Source: Noviluteimonas lactosilytica (lineage in GTDB: Bacteria; Pseudomonadota; Gammaproteobacteria; Xanthomonadales; Xanthomonadaceae). Taken from it: DNA of 64,000 bases. The first letter of the stretch is position 1. Every line of letters begins with the position of its first letter. The notes under the pieces are model-generated. The model had not been told where the DNA came from, searched no databases, and saw only the letters and a program-made list of their open reading frames with translations. The stretch is taken from the NCBI RefSeq assembly GCF_020866925.1, contig NZ_JAJGAK010000002.1, positions 186,001 through 250,000 on the forward strand. Reading direction: 5' to 3'. A program made the position numbers and the translations under genes. Positions 32,288-41,264 of this stretch are shown here, in pieces.

Positions 32288-34242
32288 CGCTCGTCGTCGA
32301 TCGCGTCGCGCATCGACGCGAACACGCCGTCCCAGTCGCCGCGCGCCGGTTGGCGGAACAGGCGCATCGTCGGATACCACGGCGTGTCGTCGCGTTCGAG
32401 CAGCCAGCGCCATTCGGGCACGTGCTTCAACGCGATCCACGTCGGCCGGCCCATCGCGCCGGCCAGGTGCGCGACCGCGCTGTCGGACGCGATCACCAGG
32501 TCGAGCGACTGCATCAGCGCGGCGGTGTCGACGAAGGCATCGGCGCCCGCATCGAAGTCGTCGCCGGGTTCGATCACCGACATGCCGTCCGGTAGATCGC
32601 GTAACTGTTCGAGGCCATGCGTGCGTTGCAGGCTCACCAGTTGCACGCCGGGTAGTGACGCGAGCGGCGCGAAGGCGCGCAGCGGCACCGAGCGTCCCGC
32701 GTCGACCTTGCGTGCGGGATTGCCCTGCCACGCGATGCCGATGTTGAAGGTGTTCGCCGGCAACAACGACGCCCAGCGCGCGACACGTTCGGATTCCGCT
32801 TCGATGTAGGGAACGCCGCCGGGAATCGTGTCGAGCGTCGTGCGCAAAAGGCGCGGCATGCTCCACAGGTGGCTGCGATAGTCGAAGCGCGCATCCGCGG
32901 GCACATCGGCCAGCATGCGCACGGACCACGGGCTGCTGCGCAACAGGCGGAACAACGACGCGCGTCCATGGAACGCGACGTCCGCCCCCATCGCCTGTAA
33001 CACCGGCACGTAGCGCCAGAACTGCAACGCATCGCCGAATCCGTTCGGTTCTTCGAGCAGGATGGACTTGCCCTGCAGCGACTCGCCCTTCCACCACGGC
33101 GTTTCCGCGTCGTCTCGCCGCATGCGCGCGAGGCTTTCGTCGTAGTCGGCCCAGCCCTGCGCGTAATCGCCCTGCAACAGGCGGAGCGACGCGCGACGCT
33201 TCCATGCTTCCGCATAGTTGGGGCGCGCGGCGATCGCCTCGTCGAATGCGACCAGCGCATCATCGAATCGTTGCAACTCATGCAACGTCAGCCCGCGATT
33301 GCCCAACGCTTCGGCGTAATGCGGGCGCGCCGCGATGGCGCGATCGAGCGCAACCAGCGCGTCCTCGAAACGCCCCGCGTCGTGCAGCGCGTTGCCGAGA
33401 TTGTTGTGCGCCTCGGCGAACTCCGGCGCGAGCGACAACGCCGCTTCGTACGCCGCGATCGCTTCGTCGTAGCGCCCGAGATCGTTGAGCACGATGCCAT
33501 GCGCGTTGTGCGCCAACGCCGAACCGGCATCGAGTTCCAGCGCGCGCGTGGTATCGCGCAGCGCCTCGTCGAAGCGATTGAAGTGACGCAACGCCATTGC
33601 ACGACGCACATATGCAGGCGCGAACGTGGGCGCACGCAAGAGCGCCTGCCCGTGCGCCTGGATCGCTTCCTCGTGTCGCCCGAGCTGCTGCAGCGCGAGC
33701 CCGGCGTTGTCCCACGCCGTCGCCACGTGCGGCGCGGCGGCGATCGCGCTGCGATACGCGACCAACGCGTCCTCGTTGCGCTGCGCGGCGAACAACAGGC
33801 TGCCGAGGTTGTTCCAGGTGTCCGACCACTCGGGGTGGAGCGCGAGTGCGGCGCGGTAGCTGTCGATCGCCTGCGCCGCCTGTCCGCTGCGCGCGAACGC
33901 ATCGCCGCGATTGCGCAGCGCCTCGGCGAAATCGGGCTTGCGGCGGAGCGCCTCGTCGTAACTGGCGACCGCGTCGTCGAAGCGCCCGAGCGCCTGCAAG
34001 GCATTGCCGCGGTTGTAATGCGCGCCAGGCACCGCCGGATCGATCGCGATCGAGCGGGCGATCTCGCGCTCGGCCGCCTCGTGCTCGCCGGACGCCATCA
34101 GCGCGACGCCGAGCAGGTGGCGCGCGCCGAAATCGTTCGGGCTCGACTCGAGCAGGCGCCGGCATTCCTCCGCCGCGCGCGCCGGCTGACCTTGCCGCAT
34201 CGAAGCCAATGCGGCCGCGAGGCCGGCGGAAGGTGCGTGCAT
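32266..34242 (-). CDS. TPR protein with C-terminal glycosyltransferase-like domain
   Basis: 658 aa. Residues 5-345 are about ten tetratricopeptide repeats of 34 residues (for example VPGAHYNRGNALQALGRFDDA), and the rest is a GT-B-like domain (ILLEEPNGFGDALQFWRYVPVL, FNIGIAWQGNP, LDLVIASDSAVAHLAGAMGRPTW). The last motif is the heptosyltransferase/GT9-type nucleotide-sugar site. Such proteins may glycosylate proteins or lipids; acceptor unknown. A TATAAT-like box on the minus strand (plus bases 34275-34280) lies 33 bp upstream of the start. Confidence 0.85.
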   Translation of the reverse strand: MHAPSAGLAAALASMRQGQPARAAEECRRLLESSPNDFGARHLLGVALMASGEHEAAEREIARSIAIDPAVPGAHYNRGNALQALGRFDDAVASYDEALRRKPDFAEALRNRGDAFARSGQAAQAIDSYRAALALHPEWSDTWNNLGSLLFAAQRNEDALVAYRSAIAAAPHVATAWDNAGLALQQLGRHEEAIQAHGQALLRAPTFAPAYVRRAMALRHFNRFDEALRDTTRALELDAGSALAHNAHGIVLNDLGRYDEAIAAYEAALSLAPEFAEAHNNLGNALHDAGRFEDALVALDRAIAARPHYAEALGNRGLTLHELQRFDDALVAFDEAIAARPNYAEAWKRRASLRLLQGDYAQGWADYDESLARMRRDDAETPWWKGESLQGKSILLEEPNGFGDALQFWRYVPVLQAMGADVAFHGRASLFRLLRSSPWSVRMLADVPADARFDYRSHLWSMPRLLRTTLDTIPGGVPYIEAESERVARWASLLPANTFNIGIAWQGNPARKVDAGRSVPLRAFAPLASLPGVQLVSLQRTHGLEQLRDLPDGMSVIEPGDDFDAGADAFVDTAALMQSLDLVIASDSAVAHLAGAMGRPTWIALKHVPEWRWLLERDDTPWYPTMRLFRQPARGDWDGVFASMRDAIDDERQRRIKA

Positions 34243-34274
34243 GCGGGATCGGCTGGCATGTGGACGGAGCCCCG

Positions 34275-34280
34275 ATTATA
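34275..34280 (-). promoter_or_regulatory. -10 box of the TPR gene
   Basis: ATTATA on the plus strand reads TATAAT on the minus strand, 33 bp before the ATG at 34242. No clear -35 box. Confidence 0.4.
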
Positions 34281-34298
34281 GGGACGCATCACGAAGGC

Positions 34299-34316
34299 GG
34301 CCGGGGATGCCCGGCC
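34299..34316 (-). terminator. Hairpin downstream of the 58-aa membrane protein gene
   Basis: GGCCGGG (34299-34305), loop GATG, CCCGGCC (34310-34316). No T run, so it is only a possible terminator. Confidence 0.4.
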
Positions 34317-34324
34317 CGGTGCGA

Positions 34325-34501
34325 TCAGTCGTTGGGACGCCGCGTCGCGTCGTGGCCCACGACGACGGGCCGGCGCCCATGGCGCGCAGCGCGCCACTGA
34401 TTCACCACGCGCCGCGCGATCACGATGCCGACGACGACGAGCAGATACAGGGCGGCCGCGATCACCAGGTACAGCGCGAATTGCAGCGTGCGATCGTCCA
34501 T
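34325..34501 (-). CDS. 58-aa single-helix membrane protein
   Basis: MDDRTLQFALYLVIAAALYL opens with a transmembrane segment (about 8-29) followed by a basic cytoplasmic tail (RRVVNQWRAARHGRR). Unknown function. It lies between the TPR and VOC genes on the same strand, 91 bp after the latter. Coding is supported by the clear amphipathic/hydrophobic pattern, but the gene is short. Confidence 0.55.
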   Translation of the reverse strand: MDDRTLQFALYLVIAAALYLLVVVGIVIARRVVNQWRAARHGRRPVVVGHDATRRPND

Positions 34502-34592
34502 GGCCCTGCTCCCGACTCCGATGCCCGAGTATCGCGCCGACTTGCGGCGCAACAACCGCTTCAACCTGCGGATGGCATCACACTTCGGAGCA

Positions 34593-35027
34593 TCACACCT
34601 CGGAGCCGGGCTCCGCTTTCGCTCGCGGGGTGACCACGGCGTCCTTCGGCGTAAAGATCCCCTGGCCGAAAGCAACGAGATCGCCATCGGGCACCAGCAC
34701 CAGCAACTCGCGCTGACCGTAGGGTTTGTCGGCGGGCCCATGTACGTCGCCCTTCGGCAACGCATCGAGCTTCGGCTTGAGCTCCGCGTACAACGCATCG
34801 ACATCGCGCACGTCGAAGTAATAACGGAAGCGCCGATTGCCGGGAATCAGTTCGTTCCCCTCGCCCGCTTCGAGGATGCGCATCCCGCACCCCTCGCGCT
34901 CGATGTACGCATACCCCGGCTGCCGATACAGCAACGCGAACCCGAGGACGTCGACGAAAAAGTCGACCGTCGCCCCGACATCGGCGACATGCATGAACGG
35001 CGTGATCTGGAGGAAGTTGGTAGCCAT
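34593..35027 (-). CDS. VOC-superfamily (bleomycin resistance/glyoxalase-like) protein
   Basis: 144 aa from MATNFLQITPFMHVADVGATVDFFVDVLGF. The second half (RYYFDVRDVDALYAELKPKLD) carries the paired VOC motif, ending with GQRELLVLVPDGDLVAFGQ. It may bind a metal and a small molecule; the substrate is unknown. An ATG 27 bp upstream is in frame but lacks family similarity. Confidence 0.85.
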   Translation of the reverse strand: MATNFLQITPFMHVADVGATVDFFVDVLGFALLYRQPGYAYIEREGCGMRILEAGEGNELIPGNRRFRYYFDVRDVDALYAELKPKLDALPKGDVHGPADKPYGQRELLVLVPDGDLVAFGQGIFTPKDAVVTPRAKAEPGSEV

Positions 35028-35276
35028 GGCGGCCGAGTATGCACCCATCGGCACGCTTCTTTTTTGCTACGCAAAAAAGAAGGCCCGATCTCGCAAGCTT
35101 TTTCAAGGCTTGGAGGGGATCGGACCTTCCGCTCGTCGAGGAGTTGTCTTTTCCTTCGAAATTCCATTCCCTCGAACTTGTTGTTCCTGGGACGGAGGTT
35201 TGTCAGGAATTCCTCGACGGTTGCGAAGGTACCGAATCGCTCGTCAACAAACTGTCAAACTTGACGGCCGCTTTCG
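35028..35276. other. 249-bp intergenic region with strong secondary structure
   Basis: Contains the hairpin at 35056-35082, a second possible fold (CCGATC 35085-35090 with GATCGG 35118-35123) and a third (CGTCGAGGA 35134-35142 with TCCTCGACG 35211-35219). No protein is supported. Composition is clearly less GC-rich than the neighbours. It may hold a small RNA or decayed repeats. Confidence 0.45.
35056..35082. terminator. Perfect 12-bp hairpin with T/A runs (bidirectional terminator-like)
   Basis: CTTCTTTTTTGC (35056-35067), loop TAC, GCAAAAAAGAAG (35071-35082). The T/A runs are within the stem, which differs from a standard terminator. Confidence 0.5.
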
Positions 35277-35717
35277 TTATCCCCACGGCCACCAGCCGCG
35301 TCCGGTGAGCGCGTAGCGATCGGCCGCGCGCTCGAAACGATTGCGCACGCTCACGCCGCCGCACGCGAGGTACAGCGGCAGGAACAGCGGCCCGAGCGCC
35401 ATGTACTGGAACACGTGCGCGCGTTCATGGTCGGCGTAGGTGATCGGCGCTTCGTGCGCATGCCCTGCGCGATGGGCATAGGTCATGCATGGCGAATCGA
35501 GCGAATCGCCGGTATGCAGGATCGTGTTGCCGAGCGTGATCGCCCCGCCCGGCCCCCACGGAAACCGATGGAACACGATCGCGCATTCACGCCCGCGCAC
35601 GTGCGCGTGCGCGCCGAAGGCCATGCCGACGGCGCCCGCGATCAATCCCAGCAACGTGTTCGGCACGGTCCACGCCATGCCGGCGATGCGCGCGACCGCG
35701 AGCGGCACGCGCGCCAT
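35277..35717 (-). CDS. Small membrane protein with HExxH motif, downstream of phaC
   Basis: 146 aa. A hydrophobic N-terminal region (about 15-34), then His97-Glu98-x-x-His101 (HERAH) followed by another hydrophobic stretch and NRFERAADRYALTG, where Glu or Asp could be the third zinc ligand. This is the layout of a small gluzincin-like metallopeptidase or a decayed relative. It starts 3 bp after the phaC stop and so is the last gene of the phaEC operon. No named family is recognised. Confidence 0.7.
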   Translation of the reverse strand: MARVPLAVARIAGMAWTVPNTLLGLIAGAVGMAFGAHAHVRGRECAIVFHRFPWGPGGAITLGNTILHTGDSLDSPCMTYAHRAGHAHEAPITYADHERAHVFQYMALGPLFLPLYLACGGVSVRNRFERAADRYALTGRGWWPWG

Positions 35718-35720
35718 CGG

Positions 35721-36797
35721 TCAGCGCGCGTCGAGCCAGTCGTGGATCGTCTGCGGCACTTCTTTCTGCGCGCGCCCCGACACGTAGATGCCGATGTGCC
35801 CGCCCTTGAACGACAACTCGGTGTAATCGTCGGTGCCGACGAGCCCGCGCAGCGCCTGCGACGCCGCCGGCGGCACGAGGTGATCCTGTTCGGCGTAGAT
35901 GTTGAGCACCGGCATCTCGACCATGCCGAGATGCACTTCGCGATCGCCGATGGTGATGCCGCCGTTGATGAAGCCGTTCGCCTGGTAGAACTGCTTCACG
36001 AACTGGCGGAACGCTTCGCCCGCCTGGTCCGGCGAGTCGAAGATCCACTTCTCCATGCGCAGGAAATCCTCGACCGCCTTCTTGTCGTCGAGGATGTCGA
36101 CCAGGCCCACGTACTTCTGCACGAACAGGCGCGCCGGCTTGAGCGTGAGGTAGCACCAGTTCATCAGGTCGGCCGGCACGTTGCCGAGCGTATCGACGAA
36201 GAGGTCGACGTCCATGCTGCGCGTCCAGTTGGACAGCATGTTGTCTTCCGTGTGGAAATCCACCGGCGTGACCATGGTGATGAGGTTGCGGATCTTCTCG
36301 GGATGCAGCGACGAGTAGCACAGCGAGAACGCGCCGCCCTGGCAGATGCCGAGCAGGTTGATCGCGTCGAGGCCGTGTTCGCGACGCAGATAGTCGACGG
36401 CGCCTCCGAGGAAACGTTCGACGTAATCCTCGAGCGTGAGGTAGCGATCCGAACGATCGGGGTACCCCCAATCCATGATGTACACGTCTTCGCCGCGCGC
36501 GAGCAGGCCGCGCACGATCGAGCGATCCGATTGCAGATCGACCATGTAGGGGCGATTGACCAGCGCGTAGCTGATCAGCAGCGGGACCTTGGCGGTCGGC
36601 GCGTTCTCGCCGCGATAGCGATAGAGCACGACCTTGCCGTCGGACCACACCGCTTCCTTGGTCGTCGCGCCATATTCGACATCGTCGACTTCGCGCAGCG
36701 TGTTCAGGCCGGCGCCGAGTTTCTGCTGGACCTTCAGCGCTTCATCCGCGAGCGCTTCCGGGCTCACGTTGAGCGGACCCTGCGTACCGAGGCTCAT
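35721..36797 (-). CDS. phaC: Class III poly(3-hydroxyalkanoate) synthase catalytic subunit
   Basis: 358 aa, typical class III length. Polymerises 3-hydroxybutyryl-CoA at the granule surface together with PhaE. The lipase-like box is GICQGG with nucleophile Cys152, and the triad is completed by Asp305 (AEQDHLVPP) and His334 (KGGHIGIYVSG). The start overlaps the phaE stop by 4 bp, ensuring coupled synthesis of the two subunits. Confidence 0.95.
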   Translation of the reverse strand: MSLGTQGPLNVSPEALADEALKVQQKLGAGLNTLREVDDVEYGATTKEAVWSDGKVVLYRYRGENAPTAKVPLLISYALVNRPYMVDLQSDRSIVRGLLARGEDVYIMDWGYPDRSDRYLTLEDYVERFLGGAVDYLRREHGLDAINLLGICQGGAFSLCYSSLHPEKIRNLITMVTPVDFHTEDNMLSNWTRSMDVDLFVDTLGNVPADLMNWCYLTLKPARLFVQKYVGLVDILDDKKAVEDFLRMEKWIFDSPDQAGEAFRQFVKQFYQANGFINGGITIGDREVHLGMVEMPVLNIYAEQDHLVPPAASQALRGLVGTDDYTELSFKGGHIGIYVSGRAQKEVPQTIHDWLDAR

Positions 36798-37840
36798 GCG
36801 CGCTTCCCCTTCGACTTCGTCGTGGTCTTCTTCGCTGCGGGTTTGGAACCGAGGATCTTGTCGCCCTGCACTTTCAGCGAGGGTTCGCCAGCGCGGGCGC
36901 TTGCGGGCGCCGGCTTCGCAGCAGCCTTCGCCGCGGCGGGCGCCTGCGAGGCCTGCAATGCATCGCGCAACTTGCGCACTTCGCGTTCCAGCTGCGTGAT
37001 CTTGCGATGCGCCGCGTCGATCTCGGTGCGCGTCGGCATGCCGAGCTGGCCGGTCGCGTTCTCGACTTCGCGCTGCACGCCGCCGCGCACGCGCATCTGC
37101 GCATCGACCAGGCGGCCGTACACGTTGCGGAACTCGTCGGACAGCGCGATCTCCGCGTACGCCTCTTCGGCCGCGTCGATCCACAGGTCGAACAGCGCAC
37201 GCGCCGACTTGAGCTGCTTGTCGGGTGCGCTGCGCTCGCCGAGCTTGCGCTCGAAGACTTCGTACGCGCGCTGGCCGGACTTGAGCATCAGCGCGTTGTA
37301 GGCGCTGTTCTGCTGCTGGTAGTCGAGCTGCGCCTGCGCGAGTTGCTGCCAGCGCTCCTGGTGCTCGCGCGCGAAACCGAACGCGGGCATGCCGAGCCAC
37401 GAGCCCGCTTCGCGACGCCAGGCTTCGAGGAACGGCGAGGCGTCCTCGATCCATTGATCCAGGCCCTGCTGGCCCTGGCCGCGCATCGTGCGGAACATCT
37501 CGGGGAACGGGTTTTCGCCGACGGCGCCGAGCGCCTGCTTCCACGCGTTCGCGATGTCCTTCGCGGCCGCGTCCTGGCCGGCGAACTGCGCGGCGACCTG
37601 CTGCATCTGGCCATACCAACTGCGCGCCTGGCCGTTGAAGCGATCCACCGCCGCGTTGACCTCGCTGCGCTGGCCGTGCGCGAGCTGGGTCCACCAGTCG
37701 ATCGCGTCGTGCCAGGCCTTCGTCGCATCGGGCGCGGCCGGCTGCTGCGAAGGCACCGCGCCGCGGAGCATGTCGCCCCACGCATTCCAGTACTGGCGCG
37801 CCAGCGATTCGAAATCACCGGTGCCGTGCAAAGGGTCCAT
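36794..37840 (-). CDS. phaE: Class III PHA synthase subunit PhaE
   Basis: 348 aa. Non-catalytic partner that stabilises and activates PhaC. The conserved part includes WYGQMQQVAAQFAGQDAA, PFLEAWRREAGSWLGMPAFG and ALFDLWIDAAEEAYAEIALS; a coiled coil (about 262-292) and a disordered Ala/Lys-rich tail follow. It is the first gene of the phaE-phaC unit. Confidence 0.93.
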   Translation of the reverse strand: MDPLHGTGDFESLARQYWNAWGDMLRGAVPSQQPAAPDATKAWHDAIDWWTQLAHGQRSEVNAAVDRFNGQARSWYGQMQQVAAQFAGQDAAAKDIANAWKQALGAVGENPFPEMFRTMRGQGQQGLDQWIEDASPFLEAWRREAGSWLGMPAFGFAREHQERWQQLAQAQLDYQQQNSAYNALMLKSGQRAYEVFERKLGERSAPDKQLKSARALFDLWIDAAEEAYAEIALSDEFRNVYGRLVDAQMRVRGGVQREVENATGQLGMPTRTEIDAAHRKITQLEREVRKLRDALQASQAPAAAKAAAKPAPASARAGEPSLKVQGDKILGSKPAAKKTTTKSKGKRA

Positions 37841-37934
37841 CAGGCGTCTCCCGTCGTCAGGCCGGCATCTTATCGTCCGGAATGTTGCAGTGCGACATGA
37901 CCCGGACCGGCGGTGTCAGCGCTTTCCGGATCCC

Positions 37935-38555
37935 TCAGAGCTTCGGGATCCGGATCGTCTTGCTGATCATCAGCGAGCCCGAGAGGGCGAAGACCAGCAC
38001 CAGCGGATGCAACTGCCACGGGCCGAGCTGGACCATGCCGAACCAGATGTCGGGGCCCAGGCGCCCCTGGATCGCCATCACCGCCAGCAGCACCACGATC
38101 AGCAGGCTGGTGGGAATCGGCGTGCCTTCGAAGTACTTGACCTTGTCGTCTTCCCCGGACAACGCCTCGGCGGTGACGTTGTAGCGCGCCAGGCGGCTCA
38201 CGCCGCACCCGACGAAGTAGGACAATACCACCCAATCCCACCCGCCCTGCAGGCCGCAGGCATAACCGAGGGCCGCGGGCGCCACGCCGAAGGAAATGAC
38301 GTCGGCCAGCGAATCCAGTTCGCGCCCCAGCGTGGACGCGGACTTACGCCAGCGCGCGACGCGTCCGTCGAGCGCGTCGAAGATGAAGGCGGCCGGGATC
38401 AGCGCCATGCCGACCAGCAGGTCGCGCACCACGCCTTCCTGCAGGAAGCGCATCGCCGCGAAGATCGCGCCGGTGCCGCAGAACGCGTTGGCCAGCGTGA
38501 ACCAGTCGGCCAGGTGGAAGTCGCGCAGCATCGAGAAGTGGCGGGGTCGCTGCAT
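37935..38555 (-). CDS. pssA: CDP-diacylglycerol-serine O-phosphatidyltransferase, PssA type
   Basis: 206 aa, membrane-bound CDP-alcohol phosphatidyltransferase making phosphatidylserine. The active-site motif reads DALDGRVARW...GRELDSLADVISFG. Five to six hydrophobic helices. Start chosen at MQRPRHFSMLRDF with GGAGAG upstream; an upstream GTG-led extension lacks support. It stands between the PHB oligomer hydrolase and phaE on the same strand, but is functionally unrelated as far as can be seen. Confidence 0.9.
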   Translation of the reverse strand: MQRPRHFSMLRDFHLADWFTLANAFCGTGAIFAAMRFLQEGVVRDLLVGMALIPAAFIFDALDGRVARWRKSASTLGRELDSLADVISFGVAPAALGYACGLQGGWDWVVLSYFVGCGVSRLARYNVTAEALSGEDDKVKYFEGTPIPTSLLIVVLLAVMAIQGRLGPDIWFGMVQLGPWQLHPLVLVFALSGSLMISKTIRIPKL

Positions 38556-38617
38556 CGGGCTCTCCTGCGTGAAGGACGCAGGGTGCCAAAGGGCGTGTGA
38601 ACGCCGCAACTGCCGGG

Positions 38618-38674
38618 CTACGGATCGCGTAGCCGGCTACGGGATCGCGAAGCGACTACGGGATCGCGAGGTGC
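38618..38674. repeat. Three tandem 19-bp repeats (CTACGGGATCGCG units)
   Basis: Units start at 38618, 38637 and 38656 with exact 19-bp spacing. The third overlaps the last codons and the TAG stop of the oligomer hydrolase gene. Each unit is itself partly palindromic (GCTACG...CGTAGC in the first). Confidence 0.75.
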
Positions 38675-40380
38675 TCCGCGGTCAGCGGCTGCGCGCCGCG
38701 CGGCGTCGTTTCGATCACCGCATCGGCCGGCAGCGCGTTCGATGCATCGTCGAGGTGCGCCGACACGCGATCGAGCGCCGCATACACGTACGGCAGCAAC
38801 GGCACGTAGCGCGCGCCGTAATCCGGCAACGCGAGGAAGCCATCGAAGTGCTGCGCGTTGCGCACCTGCCAGTAGCGCACGTCGCGGCCGGCGGCCTGCG
38901 CCATCGCAACGTACGGCGCGCTCGAGAATGCGGGCGGGATCAGGCCGTCGTCGAGGCCGTGCACGACGACGATCGGCAAGCTTTCGCGCGGCGCCGATGC
39001 ACGCACTTCGCCGATGCCCTTGCGCACGCGATCGGCATCGGCGCCCTGCCCGTCCCACAACGCGCGCAGGCATTGCAGCCCGGCGAGCATGAAGTCCGGC
39101 GGCGCGACCTTCGCATCGATGATGCCGACACCTGCACCCGGCGGAATGCCGCTGGCATCGGACCACCAGGCGGCTTGTTCGACGTCGGTCGCTGCACGCG
39201 GCGTGAAATCCTTGTTCTGCGCGGCGAAATGGAAGCCGCACGGATGCGCGCCGAACGCGTAACGCCCGTAGGCCGACGCATATGTCACCGCGACTGCGCG
39301 GTACAGGTCGAAGTCGACCGACAACGCGGCTGCGCGCATCGCGGCGTCCGTCCATCCGGCCGCCTGCAACGTCGCACGCGCCGCCTTCGCATCGATGCCG
39401 AGCGAGGCGCAACGCAACGTGCCGAGCGCGCGGCCCGCGGGCGACAGCGGCGACGTCGGCAAGCCTTCGAAGTCGAGCAACGCACACGGCATCAGCAACG
39501 CCGCTTCGGTCATGTAGTCGTACGGCGCACGCCCGCCTTCGACATCGATATTCGGCTCACCCGCGACCACCGCGTCGAGCCAATCACCGTCGAGTTCCGC
39601 CGCGCGCAACACCGCGCCGCCGCCGTTGGAGATCCCGACCACGATGACGCGCGTGTTGTCGAACGAGAACGGCGCCTGGTCCGGGAACGCCGTCGCCAGC
39701 GACTGCAGCGCGAACTCCGCCGCCTGCTTCACGTGGCGGCCCCAGTCGGCTTCCGGGTTGTCCTGCGAGTGCGCGTGCTTCACCTCGACGCCGTCGGCGC
39801 CGTGGTCGACGTAATCGGTGCCCGCGCCCTTGTCGGTGTACGCGACGGCGCAACCCTTCGGCAGGCCCCACGCGCCCGCGACGGCGATCGAGCCGTAGAT
39901 GCCCCGCGAACCGGACGACGCGGTGACCACGACGCAACGCTTCGACGCATCGAATGCATCGGGCACCTGCACGAGCACGCGATGCGGTTGCTTCGCGGCG
40001 GCGATCTGCGCCATCGCGCTGAATTCGCGACCCGGCACCGACGCGGTGCTGCCATACAACGTGCCGTAACCTCCGAGCGGACCGAGATCGGCGATGCCGC
40101 GCCAGTTGTTCCAGAGCGCGCGACGACGACGCTCGGCATCGGTCGGATGCGCGGGATCGGCGAACGCGGGCGCGGCCATCGCGCGCAGGCCGTTGAGGCC
40201 CAGGCCCGCGGTGAGCAGATCGTCGGTGCCGCGATGCTCGGTCGCCTGCGTCGCACTGAACATCGTCGCCTCCGCATTCGCGCCCGACGCCGCAGGCGGC
40301 GCGGACGCGCACCCCGACAGCCCCGCCACCGCGACGCACAGCGCCGCGCCCCACATCCCGTGCCTGCGCATGATCTCCAT
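38656..40380 (-). CDS. D-(-)-3-hydroxybutyrate oligomer hydrolase, lipoprotein form
   Basis: 574 aa. Lipoprotein signal with lipobox AGLSGC (Cys24). The catalytic domain matches the 3HB-oligomer hydrolase family, with nucleophile Ser251 in GISNGGGAVLRAAELDG and a C-terminal His in the ARYWQVRNAQHFDGF region. It cleaves 3HB oligomers to monomers. With a lipoprotein signal it should work in the periplasm or at the outer membrane, so on imported oligomers. ATG 40380 is preferred (AGGG upstream); ATG 40371 is possible. It is divergent from the 3HB dehydrogenase gene, whose product would take the next step. Confidence 0.88.
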   Translation of the reverse strand: MEIMRRHGMWGAALCVAVAGLSGCASAPPAASGANAEATMFSATQATEHRGTDDLLTAGLGLNGLRAMAAPAFADPAHPTDAERRRRALWNNWRGIADLGPLGGYGTLYGSTASVPGREFSAMAQIAAAKQPHRVLVQVPDAFDASKRCVVVTASSGSRGIYGSIAVAGAWGLPKGCAVAYTDKGAGTDYVDHGADGVEVKHAHSQDNPEADWGRHVKQAAEFALQSLATAFPDQAPFSFDNTRVIVVGISNGGGAVLRAAELDGDWLDAVVAGEPNIDVEGGRAPYDYMTEAALLMPCALLDFEGLPTSPLSPAGRALGTLRCASLGIDAKAARATLQAAGWTDAAMRAAALSVDFDLYRAVAVTYASAYGRYAFGAHPCGFHFAAQNKDFTPRAATDVEQAAWWSDASGIPPGAGVGIIDAKVAPPDFMLAGLQCLRALWDGQGADADRVRKGIGEVRASAPRESLPIVVVHGLDDGLIPPAFSSAPYVAMAQAAGRDVRYWQVRNAQHFDGFLALPDYGARYVPLLPYVYAALDRVSAHLDDASNALPADAVIETTPRGAQPLTAEHLAIP

Positions 40381-40410
40381 GCGACGCACCCTAGCAAGCG
40401 GCCGCGCGCG

Positions 40411-40426
40411 CGGCATCGTACTTTCG
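40411..40426. promoter_or_regulatory. Shared motif CGGCATCGTACTTTCG in the hydrolase/dehydrogenase gap
   Basis: The same 16-mer with one change (C for T) occurs at 48613-48628 in the gap between the TonB receptor and the GntP permease. Here it ends 64 bp before the dehydrogenase ATG. Candidate binding site of a common regulator. Confidence 0.5.
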
Positions 40427-40489
40427 TCCGAAGGCGCGCGCGCGAGGGCCTGCTAGGCTGGCCGCAGCACGCCTTCCGAGCCTCGACGC

Positions 40490-41254
40490 ATGACCGCACG
40501 CTGCATCCTGATCACCGGCGCCGGCAGCGGCATCGGCGCCGGCGTCGCCGCCGAACTCGCGGCCGCGGGCCACCACGTCGTGGTCACCGATGTCGCACTC
40601 GCGCCGGCGCAGTCGGTGGTCGACGGCATCCGCGCAGCGGGCGGTTCGGCCGAAGCCTTCGCGCTCGACGTCACCTCCGACACAAGCGTCGCCACCGCGC
40701 TCGCCAACGTCTCGCGCCCGATCGACGTGCTGGTGAACAACGCCGGCCTGCAACACGTCGCGCCACTCGAAGAATTCCCCATGGAAAAGTGGGACTTCCT
40801 CGTGCAGGTGATGCTGATCGGCGTCGCGCGCCTCACCCGCGCGGTGTTGCCGGGCATGCGCGCGCGCGGCTTCGGGCGCATCGTCAACATCGGCTCGATC
40901 CACTCGCTCGTCGCGAGCCCGTACAAGAGCGCGTACGTCTCCGCGAAACACGGCCTCGTCGGCTTCTCGAAAGTGATCGCGCTGGAAACCGCCGACACCG
41001 ACATCACCATCAACACGATCTGCCCGACCTACGTGAAGACCCCGCTCGTCGACAAGCAGATCGCCGACCAGGCGCGCACGCGCGGCATCCCCGAGGACGC
41101 GGTCGTGCGCGAAGTGATGCTCAAGCCGATGCCGAAGGGCGTGTTCATCGGCTTCGACGAACTCGCGGGCATCGCCGCGTTCCTGATCGGCCCGCACGCG
41201 CGCAACATCACCGGGCACACGATCGAGGTCGACGGCGGCTGGACGGTGCAGTAA
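40490..41254 (+). CDS. bdhA: 3-hydroxybutyrate dehydrogenase (SDR)
   Basis: 254 aa short-chain dehydrogenase converting D-3-hydroxybutyrate to acetoacetate with NAD. NAD motif TGAGSGIG at 9-16, NNAGLQHVAP near 83-92, catalytic Ser136, Tyr149 and Lys153 (ASPYKSAYVSAKHG). NNAGLQHV and the SPYKSAYV block are typical of BdhA. It is divergent from the 3HB-oligomer hydrolase, with the shared motif upstream. Confidence 0.93.
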   Translation: MTARCILITGAGSGIGAGVAAELAAAGHHVVVTDVALAPAQSVVDGIRAAGGSAEAFALDVTSDTSVATALANVSRPIDVLVNNAGLQHVAPLEEFPMEKWDFLVQVMLIGVARLTRAVLPGMRARGFGRIVNIGSIHSLVASPYKSAYVSAKHGLVGFSKVIALETADTDITINTICPTYVKTPLVDKQIADQARTRGIPEDAVVREVMLKPMPKGVFIGFDELAGIAAFLIGPHARNITGHTIEVDGGWTVQ

Positions 41255-41264
41255 GACTGTCGCC

